This document shows positions 9,300-20,829 of a stretch of 64,000 nucleotides of DNA, piece by piece; the first letter of the stretch is position 1, and each line of letters starts with the position of its first letter. Source of the DNA: Lytechinus variegatus (taxonomy: Eukaryota > Echinodermata > Echinoidea > Temnopleuroida > Toxopneustidae). A program made the position numbers and the translations under genes. The DNA is taken from assembly GCF_018143015.1 (NCBI RefSeq), contig NC_054750.1, positions 2,151,501 to 2,215,500 on the forward strand, in the 5' to 3' direction. Below the pieces are notes generated by a model. That model saw nothing but the letters and a program-made list of their open reading frames with translations, did no database searches and was not told the origin of the DNA.

Positions 9300-12078
9300 A
9301 TTAGAAATTAACTAATTGATAAAGTAAATCGATTTCCGGATAAATGAATGGCACAAGGTTCAAATTTATTGTTGACTTGATGAAAATAAAAACATCGTAT
9401 TTGTTAAAAGTTCAAAATTTCCATATCGACATTAAAAAGTCTAATGCAATTATAGATCATGAACATTTCAATTACATCATTATTTGATCCTGATTAATGA
9501 AAAGGGATCGTTGACTACACTCCAAAACCAGTGAGTAAAATTTTACCCAATATTTGGTAGAGAGGAAACATGCATGTTTGCTTGGTATTTTTAACAGCCC
9601 ATATTTGGTTATTTCAACGAACAAAACTCCAAAATTAATTATTCCTCAACCATCTATTATTCATTTTAAGAGCATATGCTACCATGCATTAGTCAAATTG
9701 AGTCTTATCGCTATTTGCAAAGAATTATCTTAATCAATCTTAATCTATTAGATAAATAGTGTATTCCTGACGGGATCAAAGGCGATTGACATAAAAATAT
9801 ATAAAAAAAAGATCACATTTATTGACTTTCGTAAAATAATGAATGGTAAAAAGAAAAAAAAATATTCAAACAGATTAAATGATTGTTTTGGACCTAGCCA
9901 AATTTTAGGGATTTTGGGTTGGGTCCCCATGCTGCATAGAAATTATCACTTTGATAACGAGACATATGCCACCCTATTTCAATGTTAAGCAATTAGTGTA
10001 TCTAATTATACTGATAAACCATAGAAAAGTTGATAGAGATTGTGTTTCTCCTACAGCGGACTCAATGTAAATCTCGGATGGCCATAGACTGTCGCTATAA
10101 AGTTTCACATCATATATATTTTCCACATATCAAAAATACCCTTTGTTTCTCCTTTCAATTTTGTCCAAAACAATTTATGTCCATTTCGTTATTGGGAATG
10201 TAACCCTATCGAAACAGAGAAATGAATGTCTTTGTACCCACGCACGAGCGAACAAAAAGAAAGTCAACACGAGACGATGTTTTATCAGCTTGATAATGGT
10301 TTATGAAAATACTATATAAAATGTCTGCAATAATAAAAATCAAATGTAAGAAATGTTTTAACTTCAATGTGGAAAGTAAGAATGAGAAAGATGTTGTAAA
10401 ATACTAAAATTAAGAAACGTTAGATCTATAGTCATTTAAATGGGAAGACGAGGAGATTTGGAGTCATCATAAATTATATCAAAACAGCGAAAGGTTTTGA
10501 ATAAAAAAAATGGTAGTTTCCCTTTGCTCTGCAATGGTAATATTTTTATGTTGACAGTTTGCATTTTTATAACACAATTAATGGTGATGGGGAACAGATT
10601 TTAACTTCGAACAGGCAGGTGTACCAGTCCTAAATGAAAAGAATAAGTTTTGCAAAAGCAACCTGACATCACCACAAAGACGATTATTATTGTCATTATT
10701 ATTTATTCGGCAGAATGAAACATAATACAACATATACAAACAATAGGATAAGGAGAGTCACATGGATGCCGGGAAAGGAAAAAGATTAACTAAATAACTA
10801 TAACCCGAAGGTCTTCCTTTCCAATCCATGTGACTTTACAAAGATAAACATGCATGTAACACAAAAATTGTAAAATACAACTGTAGGGGAGTCCGGGGCC
10901 AGCTAGAACACGGGGCAAGCCGAAACACTGCAACCCCCTCCAAAACTAATTCATGCAACACCGCCCTCAATCTATCCCTATTAACAATACAAGTGTTGAA
11001 TTATCATTGCAACAAATTGAGGGCAGCACCGCACAAATCTACATGTATTTCACAGGCGCCAAAGAAAACCACAATGCTCCAACCCACCCCAAGCCCCAAC
11101 CAACCCCGGCCCCCACAGTTGTTGAAGATAATAACAATTTAAATTAAAATGAAATAAAGAATAAAAAAATGAAATAAAAAATCAAATGAAAATTAATAAA
11201 AAGGTAGTGTATATATTTCACGAAAGTTTTGATGTAAAAATCTACGCACTATGGTTCAGGAGAACAGACAAATCACATGAGGGGTCCAGGCAACGATTTA
11301 ATCCAACGAAATTGTTTGAACGAATAGCAACTTTTTTTTGGTAGATATTATAATTCTGTCACACATAATGACTATATATTTTTTTCCTTCTTTAATTAAG
11401 AAACAATGCGATGTATGTTTAGAATTTTGAAGTATAATATCAATCGGGTGTATCCGATCAACGAAAATACGAAAAGAAAAGTTTGCCCAATAAACACCAC
11501 AAGCATTTTTCCTGGCAGAGCATGGGACCCGTATCGCAGAAATGAAAATCGGAAAGGAATTGTTTGTAGTCTTAACTCCACAGAAAGTCACCAGGTACTC
11601 GAGATCATGAGCGTTAGGAATGTAAAGAACTTGAGATGGCGAATAACCTGGAAGTGAATTAATTGTTAGTAGACTTGTTTTATCTGTACTGAATGAAATA
11701 CATGTAACTTGTGTATGTTTCCTAGACTCGTGATCTATAGGATTAATATAGCACAGAATTATGATCATTTAATTAAATTTGATTGATCAGTTATTCCTAA
11801 CCGATAAACATTGCTCGTATTCAAATGAACAATTTCAAATAGATGGTAAGGATATTCAAATATAACATCCCCATCTCACACGATTGACTGTATTTTCTTT
11901 CATTCAATTCAATTTAATCGTTTCATTTCAAGTTTTCAATTTGTTGAGTTTACAATCATTATACAGTTGACATCGTATTTCTTAGTAACATGCTATTACA
12001 TCTGAAATACATATAAGGATTCACAAAATATGAATTGAAAGGAAGAAATTGCCAGAGCCTGTACAATGTACATGTTTT
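9300..12078. other. Intergenic stretch between gene A and the LINE
   Basis: I see no convincing gene. The open frame at 11298-11768 on the minus strand is long (156 codons) but has no domain I recognise and no good splice context. A poly-purine/AT tract covers 11130-11200. A short inverted repeat, AGTCACATGGAT and ATCCATGTGACT, lies at about 10757-10834. TATTATTTATTC near 10695 and the CAATTCAATT stretch near 11900 resemble 3' tails of minus-strand non-LTR elements. Confidence 0.4.
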
Positions 12079-12603
12079 TTTCAATTCAATTCAATTCATT
12101 TATTTCCATATTCAAATTCAAATTGTACAATGTAAAAAACATGATAAAATACAAACAAGAATCAATTAAGAATGACAAAAATACAACAACAAAAATACAA
12201 AAAACAACCAAAGAAGCAGAACATAATGTAATCTGAATACGGAGGAATTGCCAAAAAGCCAAAGACGCTTATCGAGGGCAATCCCAGAATGAGAGTAAAA
12301 AGATACATTCATATCATAAAAAACAGAAAGTGCGAGACAGACAGGCAGAAATTAGAGAGAAGGGGGTTGGAAAGAAACGGGACAGTGATACGGAAAAAAT
12401 GAGAATAGAGAATTGGCATTAAAAAAAGAAGATTACGAAAATAAATTATACATGCTAAGTATATTAAAAATCTACATGCAGTATATATGCCTTGTATTTA
12501 CGTTTGAATGTTAACAAAGTCGGACATAATTTAAGTTCATCTGGAATGTTATTCCAGCATCTAGAACCAATGAAAGCAATGGTAGTTTTTGAGAAATTAA
12601 GTT

Positions 12604-15600
12604 TTAAGAAAGGTAAACGTAAATCCCCTTGTGCCTATATGAGTGTATTGCACTATTCTTAGTAAAAAGATCATTAAAACTCATGGGCAGTATACCTTTG
12701 AAATAAGAATACATAAATATGGCAACTTGTAGGTGATTAATTTGAAAGACATTTAAAACATTCATTTTCTTAAAAAGAGGAGAGCTGTGACTTAAAGGTG
12801 GAGCATTGCACATAGCCCTAATTGCACGTTTTTGTAGTATGTATAATCGGTTTAAAATAGTAATTCCACAGTTTCCCCAAACAATATTACAGTAAGACAA
12901 ATGGGGTATATAAAATCATTGAATTGTATAGCATCATTAGTACTTTAAAAGGCACGACATGTTTAATACGATTTAAAACACCAATAGCCTTAGTTATCTT
13001 AGATGATATATTATTAACATGTTCATTCCAGGTAAGCTTTTCATCGATTGATATACCCGAGAAATTTGTGTGCTCTACTCTTTTGATATTGACATCACCT
13101 ATTTGAATTTGCATATCAAAGTTATGTAATGAATATTTTTAGATTTAAAAAGCATATATGAAGTTTTGTCAAAATTAATTATGAGACGGTTGGATATAAC
13201 CCCAAACAATATTACAGTAAGACAAATGGGGTATATAAAATCATTGAATTGTATAGCATCATTAGTACTTTAAAAGGCACGACAAATTTAATACGATTTA
13301 AAACACCAATAGCCTTAGTTATCTTGGATGATATATTATTAACATGTTCATTCCAGGTAAGCTTTTCATCGATTAATATACCCGAGAAATTTGTGTGCTC
13401 TACTCTTTTGATATTGACATCACCTATTTGAATTTGCATATCAAAGTTATGTAATGAATATTTTTAGATTTAAAAAGCATATATGAAGTTTTGTCAAAAT
13501 TAATTATGAGACGGTTGGATATAAACCACTTGTAAACATTTCTTAATTCAGTATTGACAATAACATTTGTTTCATTTAAGTTTTGACCTGAAATAAATAA
13601 ATTAGTATCGTCTGCAAACATAATTGGACAAAAATATTTACTAACATATTGAAAATCATTTACAAATATTAAAAAGAGCAAAGGCCCGAGGATTGACCCT
13701 TGTGGCACTCCGACAGTTAAATCAAGTTGGTCAGATGATACATTGTCAATACATACAAACTGCTTTCTATTAAAAAGATAACTTTTACACCAATTGTGTA
13801 TATTTCCCCTGATACCGTAATATTCAAGTTTCTGCAATAATATATGGTGATCAATGCAATCAAACGCCTTTGAAAGGTCCAGAAATATTCCAATTAAAAA
13901 CTTTTTCTGTTCAAAAACATTGGCAAGAGTGTTTGTGAAATCTAAAAGAGCAGTACTCGTTGAGTGACCTTGTCTAAAACCAAATTGTCTTTCGTATAAA
14001 ATATTGTTTTTATCAATATAATTCAATAATTTATTATATACAATTTTTTCAAATGTCTTAGTAAAAACAGATAAAAGAGAAATCGGACGATAGTTAGAAA
14101 CTTTTTCTTTATCCCCTTTTTTAAAAACTGGAATTACTTTAGCCACTTTGAGTTTATCGGGGAATATACCTAACTCTAATGACATATTAAAAATATTGCA
14201 CATAGGTTGTAAAATAAAACATAACGACTTTTTAAAAACTTCAATATTGATATCATCAAATCCCGGACTCTTATTTACCTTGAATGACGTGACTACATCA
14301 ATAATATCAGCTTGACTCACTGGAGTTACAAACATGGAATGATCTATTCTTCTTTTCATAAAAAAGGAAAAATGCAAATCGCTCGATGGTAAACTAGTTA
14401 TAAGTTTAGATCCAATTGTACTGAAGTAACTATTAAAATGTTTAAAAATTTCAACCATATCTTTGGTTTTCACATTATCATCATCTTTAATAACTGTACA
14501 CTGATATTTTACTTTACGTTTGTTAATAACTTCATTGATGGTCTTCCATGTTTTACTAATATTACCGTTGAGTAAATTTGTTTACCTAATACTTCCTTTT
14601 ACATCTTCTAACTTCGGTATTGGATTCATTTCTGAATTCTTTTTATTTATTTCTTTTACTCAATGATGGATCTTTAATGAATTTACGATATAAATTATGT
14701 TTCTTTTTACACATCTTCCGTAAAGTACTATTAAACCATGGTTTATTATCTTTAACATTGTATTTGAAAAGTTTGAGAGGGAAACATTCATCATATAATA
14801 ACTATAAAATGCATCAAATCTAGCATTAACATCAGTAAAATTATAAACAAAAGACCAATTTTGTTTTTGTAACTCCATACAAAATTGAGAAATTGAGTCA
14901 CTATTAATACTTCGCTTTTGATAAAACGAAGGTAAAGAATTGCACTTTTTGTAATTTGAAATTGCATATATTGCACAATGGTCACTAAAATCACATGTAA
15001 GAATTCCAGTACGACTAACACTGTCTGGTACATTAGTAAAAACATTATGAGTGTGGCACTCTCAGAGGTAACTCGAGTAGGTTTAGAAATTAGAGGAGAA
15101 AATGAAAATGATGTTAATAGATCTAAAAAAGTTTTTGATAGTTGAGAATTGTACATCAAGTTGATATTGTAATCTCCAAGTAAAAAACAATCCTTCTTTT
15201 CATGCAAGGCATTTTGCAATATAAGTTCTAATTTATCAAGAAATAATGTAACAGATTTATCTGGAGGTCTATATATGACATAAATCAAGAGACTGTTGGA
15301 GGAACGATTTCTTGAAATTTCAATACACATGCATTCAATAACATCATCCATAAGTTCTAAATCTGTTCGTCTTGTAAATAAGATATTATTTCTGATATAA
15401 ATTCCTACTCCACCTCCTCGCTTAAAAACACGATTTTTGGCAAGAAAGGCATAATTGTGCAAGTTAAAATAAGTACTCTCGTCCTCTTTCAGCCATGTCT
15501 CAGTTAAACCTATAACTGAAAATTTATCATTAAAGCAATTTAGAAATAAATTCATATGATCAAAATTTTTCTTAAGACTACGGCAATTCATGTGGATCAT

Positions 15601-15866
15601 TGATAAGTTTTCATTGTTTAAATATCTACAAGTATTAAAATCATTAGGGGTTGTGTAGGGGAATCAAATTGCAATCTATCCGAAATCGTCATAAAAGATG
15701 GTGGTGTAATAAATGTGTACTGCTGTGAGTATTTCATAGACATGCATGCAAATTCATTGAATAAGAAAGAAGCACAATAAGGAAACATATTTACAGAGAC
15801 ATCTAAAAACGTAGTACTAAAAATAAAAATAAAAATGCTCTGAATACTACAAAGAGTGAGTTCCAA
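12604..15866 (-). pseudogene. LINE ORF2 remnant: endonuclease and reverse transcriptase
   Basis: The endonuclease part (15660-14791) has HMNCRSL, LTETWL, YRPPD and LGDYN, the usual Asn, Glu and Asp catalytic positions of AP-like endonucleases. The RT part (14473-13424, 349 codons) has KVIPVFKKGD, YRPISLL, FGFRQGHST, LDLSKAFDCIDH, VPQGSILGPLLF and the catalytic FADD at 13618-13607. The C-terminal RT connection region continues to 12604. The frame changes near 15655, 15055 and between 14790 and 14473, and a tandem duplication interrupts it at 12876-13525. In life the protein would nick DNA and copy its own RNA at the nick. This copy cannot make an intact protein. Confidence 0.88.
12876..13525. 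repeat. 325-bp tandem duplication inside LINE ORF2
   Basis: The block 12876-13200 is repeated at 13201-13525, beginning CCCAAACAATATTACAG and ending GACGGTTGGATATAA in both. The two copies differ at only a few bases (for example GACATGTTTAATACG versus GACAAATTTAATACG), so the duplication is recent compared with the decay of the element. Both copies encode the RT segment beginning MQIQIGDVNI on the minus strand. Confidence 0.92.
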
Positions 15867-15946
15867 TTTTCAACTTGGGTTGTAGCCAGGAGCAAGACAA
15901 AGTCATTAAAATGTTGCAAGTTCAAATGTTAGAAAGATACATTACA

Positions 15947-16713
15947 TCAAGGCCTCACTAGGTTTTCCAGTCGTCTGAGATCGAGTGCACTTCTGATGCT
16001 TCGTTTCTCGGTTCCTCTTTCGGTTTTGATGAGGGCGATGATTCGACCATCACTTGTCCAGGTGTTGGCTACTTGGGGACAATTCTTCGTTTCCTTGAGA
16101 AGCTTTGCGTTGATGCTTGTCAAATCCTCTTGAATCGATTTGCGTTGTCCCGCTAATTTCCGACGGTTTTTCATGACAGCTTGGCGCATACGATATGAGA
16201 CAAACTTCACAATTATTGGACGGGGTGGATGGCGTCTACTTGTAGAGTCTGGTTCCTTCTGCTTGTTAGATAACCTGTGACTTCTCTCAATATCCCCTTT
16301 GGTAAGTGGTACATCCAGGACATCATTGGAGAGTTTCACAATTACATCATTGGTGTCTTCATTGGTAGTTTCTTCGATGCCAAAAATCGGAGACAGTTTC
16401 GGCGAGAGTACTGTTCTTGATCATTTGCATGGTTTCTCAGGACATCGATGGTTGTAGATTGCCCTTCCAACTTTGCTTGAAGAGATTTGATCTTCTGCTC
16501 CTTCTCTCTGCTTCCATTCTCGAGGTCAAGGATTTGACCTTCAAGTCTTTCTACAGCAGCTGTAAGTTCAGAAAATCGTCTATCCAATGCTTTCTCAATG
16601 ATGGCGAGGAAGTTGTCATTGGACATAATGTCTTTAATAACAGCAGTCACAACCTTCTTGTGAGCAGCTTTCTCTGCAGTAGACCTTGTGCTCACTGAAG
16701 GTGTATTTGGCAT
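15947..16713 (-). pseudogene. LINE ORF1 remnant (coiled coil, RNA-binding)
   Basis: It starts at ATG 16713-16711 (MPNTPSVSTRS). A predicted coiled coil follows (VERLEGQILDLENGSREKEQ, then KIKSLQAKLE), then DQEQYSRRNCLRF, where a one-base frameshift near 16385 breaks the frame. The other frame resumes with DIERSHRLSNKQ, PRPIIVKFVSYRMRQAVMK, WTSDGRIIAL and a stop at 15947. This resembles the ORF1 proteins of non-LTR retrotransposons with a coiled coil and an RRM-like RNA-binding region, which coat the element RNA. The open frame 16634-16849 and the plus-strand frame 16417-16698 are shadows. Confidence 0.8.
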
Positions 16714-17167
16714 GATGAATAGAGGTATAAGGACGTAAGTAGTCACAGAATGCGCTATTCAGGTTTGCATTGAATAATGAAGAGCAAGTTTCAATGCTGT
16801 CCAATTCACGGTTGAGTTGCAATGAATGGAGACTGTGTCCAAGAATCACTTCAATATATTACAGAGGCAAGTAAGGAGTTTTCAAGCACAAAAAAGTGAA
16901 GGTATGGGACTGTACAGTAAGTCAGTACAAAATATCACACAGCTGGTCAAACTTGAAGGTAGAATTCTCACCAGTTGCACTTGAAAATTTGATGTAAATA
17001 TTGCTCCTGGCTTCTCTTCTGTAATCCTCACAGTTAGTTCAGTCACTTTCATAAGCTAATATACAGAAAGTAGAAAATTCTGGATAAAAAACTGGTAGAA
17101 CTGGTAGAATTAGAAACTGGTACTTGGTTAAACTCTTAAAACAAACATGTAAGCCCCTAGAAAGCGT

Positions 17168-17168
<1 letters not shown>

Positions 17169-17198
<30 letters not shown>
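17169..17198. repeat. (TA)n microsatellite
   Basis: A pure TA run of about 30 bp directly upstream of the left arm of the tRNA-centred inverted repeat. A similar run follows the right arm at about 17592-17613. Confidence 0.9.
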
Positions 17199-17201
<3 letters not shown>

Positions 17202-17545
17202 AAGAAATGGATGAAGAGAACAATGGTAGACGTAGCTTAAATCAAGGTTCCCCAGAGCTATCTACCCTTTGGAAAAATTGGTTATGCCGACAAAGGTAAT
17301 TGGTATAGTGTCGAAAATCTGTCTTTCTGACGGTCAAAGGGATCTCGGTCGGCCTAGCCACTAGCCCGTCTCTGTGGTCTAGTGGTTAAGGCACCGGCGT
17401 TCGAAGCTGGGGGCCCGGGTTCGATTCCCGGCAGAGACATTTTTTCGGCATAACCAATTTTTCCAAAGGGTAGATAGCTCTGGGGAACCTTGATTTAAGC
17501 TACGTCTACCATTGTTCTCTTCATCCATTTCTTTACAATATTTAA
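17199..17545 (+). mobile_element. tRNA-derived SINE flanked by an inverted copy of its own tail
   Basis: The tail after the tRNA head (17446-17542: GGCATAACCAATTTTTCC ... CATCCATTTCTTTAC) is present as a nearly perfect reverse complement at 17199-17294. The whole therefore reads arm, spacer (17295-17367), tRNA (17368-17438), arm, and could fold into a long hairpin with a tRNA in the loop. The truncated copy at 5339 has head and tail only. The extra inverted arm is thus a feature of this copy, or of a more complete form of the element. Confidence 0.7.
17368..17438 (+). tRNA. tRNA-Arg(UCG)-like sequence, perhaps the SINE head
   Basis: The 71 nt fold fully as a tRNA. The acceptor stem GTCTCTG/CAGAGAC pairs 7 of 7. 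The D stem is GTCT/AGGC. The anticodon stem CCGGC/GCTGG holds the loop GTTCGAA, giving anticodon UCG. The T arm CCGGG-TTCGATT-CCCGG is perfect. The A box (TGGTCTAGTGG) and B box (GGTTCGATTCC) of a pol III promoter are intact. No CCA is encoded, as usual in eukaryotes. Because the same sequence heads the SINE at 5339, it may be the pol III promoter of a mobile element rather than a working tRNA gene. No TTTT run follows directly, but ATTTTTTC begins two bases downstream and could terminate pol III. Confidence 0.6.
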
Positions 17546-17613
17546 ATAAAAGAGTTGCCAAAGCTGTTGTACATGTATAGCTTCACACATTTATATATAT
17601 ATATATATATATA

Positions 17614-18170
17614 GTAACTTATTAGTTGTAAAGTAATCGATTAACTGTAATAGCAAGAGCTATCAAGCACTAATAGCACTTGAACTAGGATAAAATAATA
17701 TTTTTGTCTATATGATTTACATACATAGTGGTTTCTCCGACAATAAATCGAATCAGTTTTAACTACAAGAATTGAATTTTGAAATCTATTCTGTCTTTGG
17801 GAAGGGAACTGCATCATACTACTTACTTTAAAAACTTTGTTAGTGGGTTTTTTATCATGTTAGTAATTTACTTGACTTGGAGAAAAGTAAATGACATATA
17901 ATGCGCTTACAGACAACCAATAACAATGAATATAAGAAAACTTAAACGTTTACAAGAGTCAGAAGTTTGTGTGTTTGGTACGTCGTGTGAGTGGGGTGCA
18001 TCCGAGGGTTTGGGAATGAACTTGTGAGGATCGATGTACATTAATCCAGTTTGGTTTCGATGGAAGGCAAGCTACCTTTTGAGTCCAACAGAGAAGGAAA
18101 ATTCACAAGACTCCTAAACCGAGCGCCCTATCCCTCCAACCCCTCGTGAGTCTCGTTAACATGCCGTTCA
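17614..18170. other. Non-coding stretch
   Basis: I see nothing beyond AT-rich unique-looking sequence here; there are no open frames of note. Confidence 0.35.
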
Positions 18171-18179
18171 ATTTGAGGG

Positions 18180-18660
18180 TATGTGTGTGTGTGTGTGTGG
18201 ACCAATGAAGGCGTGAGTGGGAGTGGCTATATGTGACAGAGAAAGGAATTTGAGTGTTATTGAGAGTGTGGGCGCAGTGGCAGGTTAAGATGTGCTGTGT
18301 TTAGCGAGTGTCAGAATCGCATGTGGGTAAATGTGAGGGCGTGTAGATAATGGTGTGAGTGCATCCACGAGTGCATGACTATGTGTGGGAGTGAGAATGA
18401 GCGTGTGTGTGCATTTGGGGATGTATAGTGATGAGAATACGATGTGTGTGTTTCTATGAGTGGTAATAGCATTATGGTAAATGTTAGGTTGTATTTGTTG
18501 ATGCGTGTGTGGGGGTATGTGAGTAAGGAATCAAGAGCTGTGTGCGGGGATGAGAGTTGTGTATACAGTTCCGGATTTCGCCTAGTGGTGAGTGTAAAAA
18601 ATTTGTGTGTACCGCTGATGTGTTGGTAAATATGAAGAGTGTGCGAGTGCAAGTGAGAGT
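18180..18660. repeat. Imperfect GT/GTGAGTG-rich satellite
   Basis: A pure (GT)n run at 18184-18199 is followed by about 450 bp of degenerate GTGTGAGTG-like units. The minus-strand open frame 18311-18652 (His, Thr and Ser-rich) is an artefact of this composition. Confidence 0.7.
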
Positions 18661-19059
18661 TTAGGTGCAGTTGTGGCCCTGACCTGTAGTGGTGGAATTC
18701 GCCTGATTAGACAAATGAAAATCCCGAGTTTGTTCCCTACCACGGAACTTATGCCCGTAAGCAGGGAATGAAAAAAGTGCTCTTTAATTCTACATTAATT
18801 TGAATTGAAGCGCTTCACGCATTCTTGGCAATTATTTGGGCACTACTTTAAAAAGGTTAGTGTGCGTGCCCGCGTGGGTACGTGTGTGCAAGAAATAGAG
18901 AGGGGTGGAGGAGAGAGGAAACGAGAGCGGGTTTTTTTCAGGATTTTGGGCCTATAAAATTTGTATCAAATCAACCCATTAGACATTGCCCAAATTTTGA
19001 TCATTGTACACCCCACGGATTTTTCAAATTTATCATGCACTCCCTGTTGTAATTTGACA

Positions 19060-19720
19060 TCTCACATCTTTTCAATGGCGACACACTTTTCCAACACACT
19101 TTTGAGATGAATCTTGCATGTCTTTATCCAAGATGACTGCGCCAAAATTCAAAAGAAATAACTCAAATAGCATGTTGTTACCATGGCAACACGCATTTGA
19201 AAACGTGTATTGCATTTTTTTCTACCAATGTTGGTGCCAACTTTCATCAAGTTTTTGATCCACAATGAGTTTTTGGTGGGCCATAATATGTGGTTACCAT
19301 GGCAACACAATTTCTAACAAAATTGAAAAATGTGTCTTGCACTCCTTAACTCCAGAGCTATGTGTGTGCCAAGATTCAAGTAAGTTGGTTGAAAACTGAT
19401 GTTATTTGAACCGCAATGTTTTTAGCTAATTTTGCCACATATGTTGCCATCATGGCAACAAGATTTCCGACACAGGCAGAAAATATGTCTTGCACATTTT
19501 TACCTGAAGACCAATGTGTCAGCTAAATTTCATGGGAATTGGTTGAAAACTGATGGAGCTCAAACCGCGAGATTCTTTCCTATTTTTCGCCGTATAATAT
19601 GTTATAACAATGGCGACATGATTTCTGATAAATTTAAAAAAATTGTCTCGCACATGTTTACCCCCAAACCAATGTGTGTTCCAAATATGAGGATTGGTTG
19701 ATAGTTGAGGAAGTAGTTCG
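19060..19720. repeat. Degenerate tandem repeat with CCATGGCAACA cores
   Basis: Units of roughly 115-150 bp repeat the order: (A)CCATGGCAACA, a TGTCTTGCAC-like stretch, CCAATGTGTG(C/T), and a GGTTGAAAACTGATG-like end. Cores are at 19177-19190 (GTTACCATGGCAAC), 19293-19306 (the same) and 19443-19459 (GTTGCCATCATGGCAAC), with a decayed one near 19600. The first two cores are near-palindromic and fit the RFX-factor X-box pattern. Confidence 0.65.
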
Positions 19721-20036
19721 AAGCGGAAGATTTGCAACGTACCGACCAACCGTACGCTGATTCTTATTTATCCCCTTTAAACTTAGTTTATTTTTTGGTG
19801 GGGGTATAATCACCAGGGTATTAAAATCCAATTAGAAAAAAATAATACTTAAAACAAAAAACATATCCTTCCAAATTGACGGCAAGATCGTTGATTAAAA
19901 TTATATTGACGAAAATTTATGTATCGCCATCTGAAGACTGTATGGCGAGTGCGTGTTGTGCAAAAAAATCTGAAAAATATAACACTATTTCGCGCACAAT
20001 ATTTATGTAGAAATTTAAACAGAAATCAAAGCTAAA

Positions 20037-20081
20037 ATGGTGAAATATTTATATCAGATGGACAGCGACGTGACAGAATCG
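20037..20081 (+). CDS. Orphan candidate first coding exon (15 codons)
   Basis: ATG at 20037, in a good initiation context (AAAATGG), begins MVKYLYQMDSDVTES and reaches TCG|GTAAGT at 20081/20082, the consensus splice donor, in phase 0. The 100 bp upstream is richer in CG dinucleotides than its surroundings, as for a small promoter. No partner exon was found downstream. The SRCR exons are phase 1, so this exon does not belong to gene B as written. It may be a stray duplicated exon or chance. Confidence 0.25.
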
Positions 20082-20523
20082 GTAAGTACACACTTTACTG
20101 ATATTTCTTATGAAACCTGCTTGAAAATTTGTGATTTCCTGTTTGTTGTTGAGAAGTTCGAATTTTTCTTGCAATAAGTTCATCAAGCACTTCATGAAAA
20201 AAAATCTTATTTTTCCCCTGATGAAATCGCAAATTTCGTAATTATTTCTTCTCGGTTTTTTTAGTTTATCACTTGTTTTGTATGTTGTTGGATTCAAATA
20301 TTTTAAGTATAAAACTCACAAAAAAATCTTGAACTTTTGAACTATGGGTCAATCAATATTCCCTGACTTCTCCCTGATTTGAAGCATTTTCTATTAAAAT
20401 TGCCTGAATGGAATAAAGTGGATGTGCTAGTATACCTATTATATTCTACATCAATAAGAATAAATGCATGTATAACAAATTTGTAAAGAGATATCAAAGA
20501 CTTTTATACCGACAGAAATATAG

Positions 20524-20829
20524 GCGCGCCTCGTCAATGGCTCCAACAATGCTGAATGAAGATAGGGGTCAGTTACGGTAGATCATGGATGGTCGTTTGT
20601 AGTGGTGTCTTGTTAAGTTTCAATGATGCTAGGATAGTATGCAGAATGTTCGGTTACGACGGGGCCTTGGAGGCGGGAAGATTAACAAGGTCTAGTCATG
20701 GATCTGGTGGTATTCTCTTTGTGGACTGTTCCGGATCAGAAGAGAGCCTTGTAGGCTGTTACGATGTTTCTGATGCTACGAGTTATTGTGAACACAAATC
20801 GGATGCAGGTGCCATCTGCTACTCAGGAG
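20524..20829 (+). pseudogene. Gene B, decayed SRCR exon
   Basis: Plain SRCR sequence is present but broken. The start codes RLVNGSNNAE and then hits stops. From about 20560 a different frame carries SWMVVC, NDARIVCRMFGYDGALEA, GSEESLVGCYD and SDAGAIC, up to the donor GGAG|GTAAAA. The usual acceptor is out of phase and the WDL motif is lost. It is closest to the broken exon at 32415 of gene C; both have WM(V/T)VC and EESL. Both genes therefore inherited a domain at this place that has since died. Because the exon is symmetric, skipping it leaves the rest of the gene in frame. Confidence 0.8.

Larger units (their letters stand above)
12079..16860 (-). mobile_element. Decayed CR1/L2-like non-LTR retrotransposon (LINE)
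   Basis: On the minus strand, in order, come an ORF1 (16713 to 15947), an apurinic-type endonuclease and reverse transcriptase ORF2 (about 15866 to 12604), a 3' UTR, and a tail of repeated TTGAA/GAATT units at 12080-12105. The presence of ORF1, endonuclease and RT identifies a non-LTR element; the RT and endonuclease wording suggests the Jockey/CR1/L2 group, a family-level guess. Frameshifts in both ORFs and a 325-bp internal duplication show that it is dead. The 5' end is not defined and is set by the last recognisable ORF1 sequence. It separates gene A from gene B. Confidence 0.85.

Noticed and set aside
11298..11768. 156-codon minus-strand frame
   Set aside because: Long, but composition follows the AT-rich background, no domain is recognised, and an overlapping plus-strand frame is equally good. 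Left as part of a gap entry.
18311..18652. 113-codon minus-strand frame rich in His, Thr and Ser
   Set aside because: It is the complement of a GTGTGAGTG-like satellite; no domain and no splice context.
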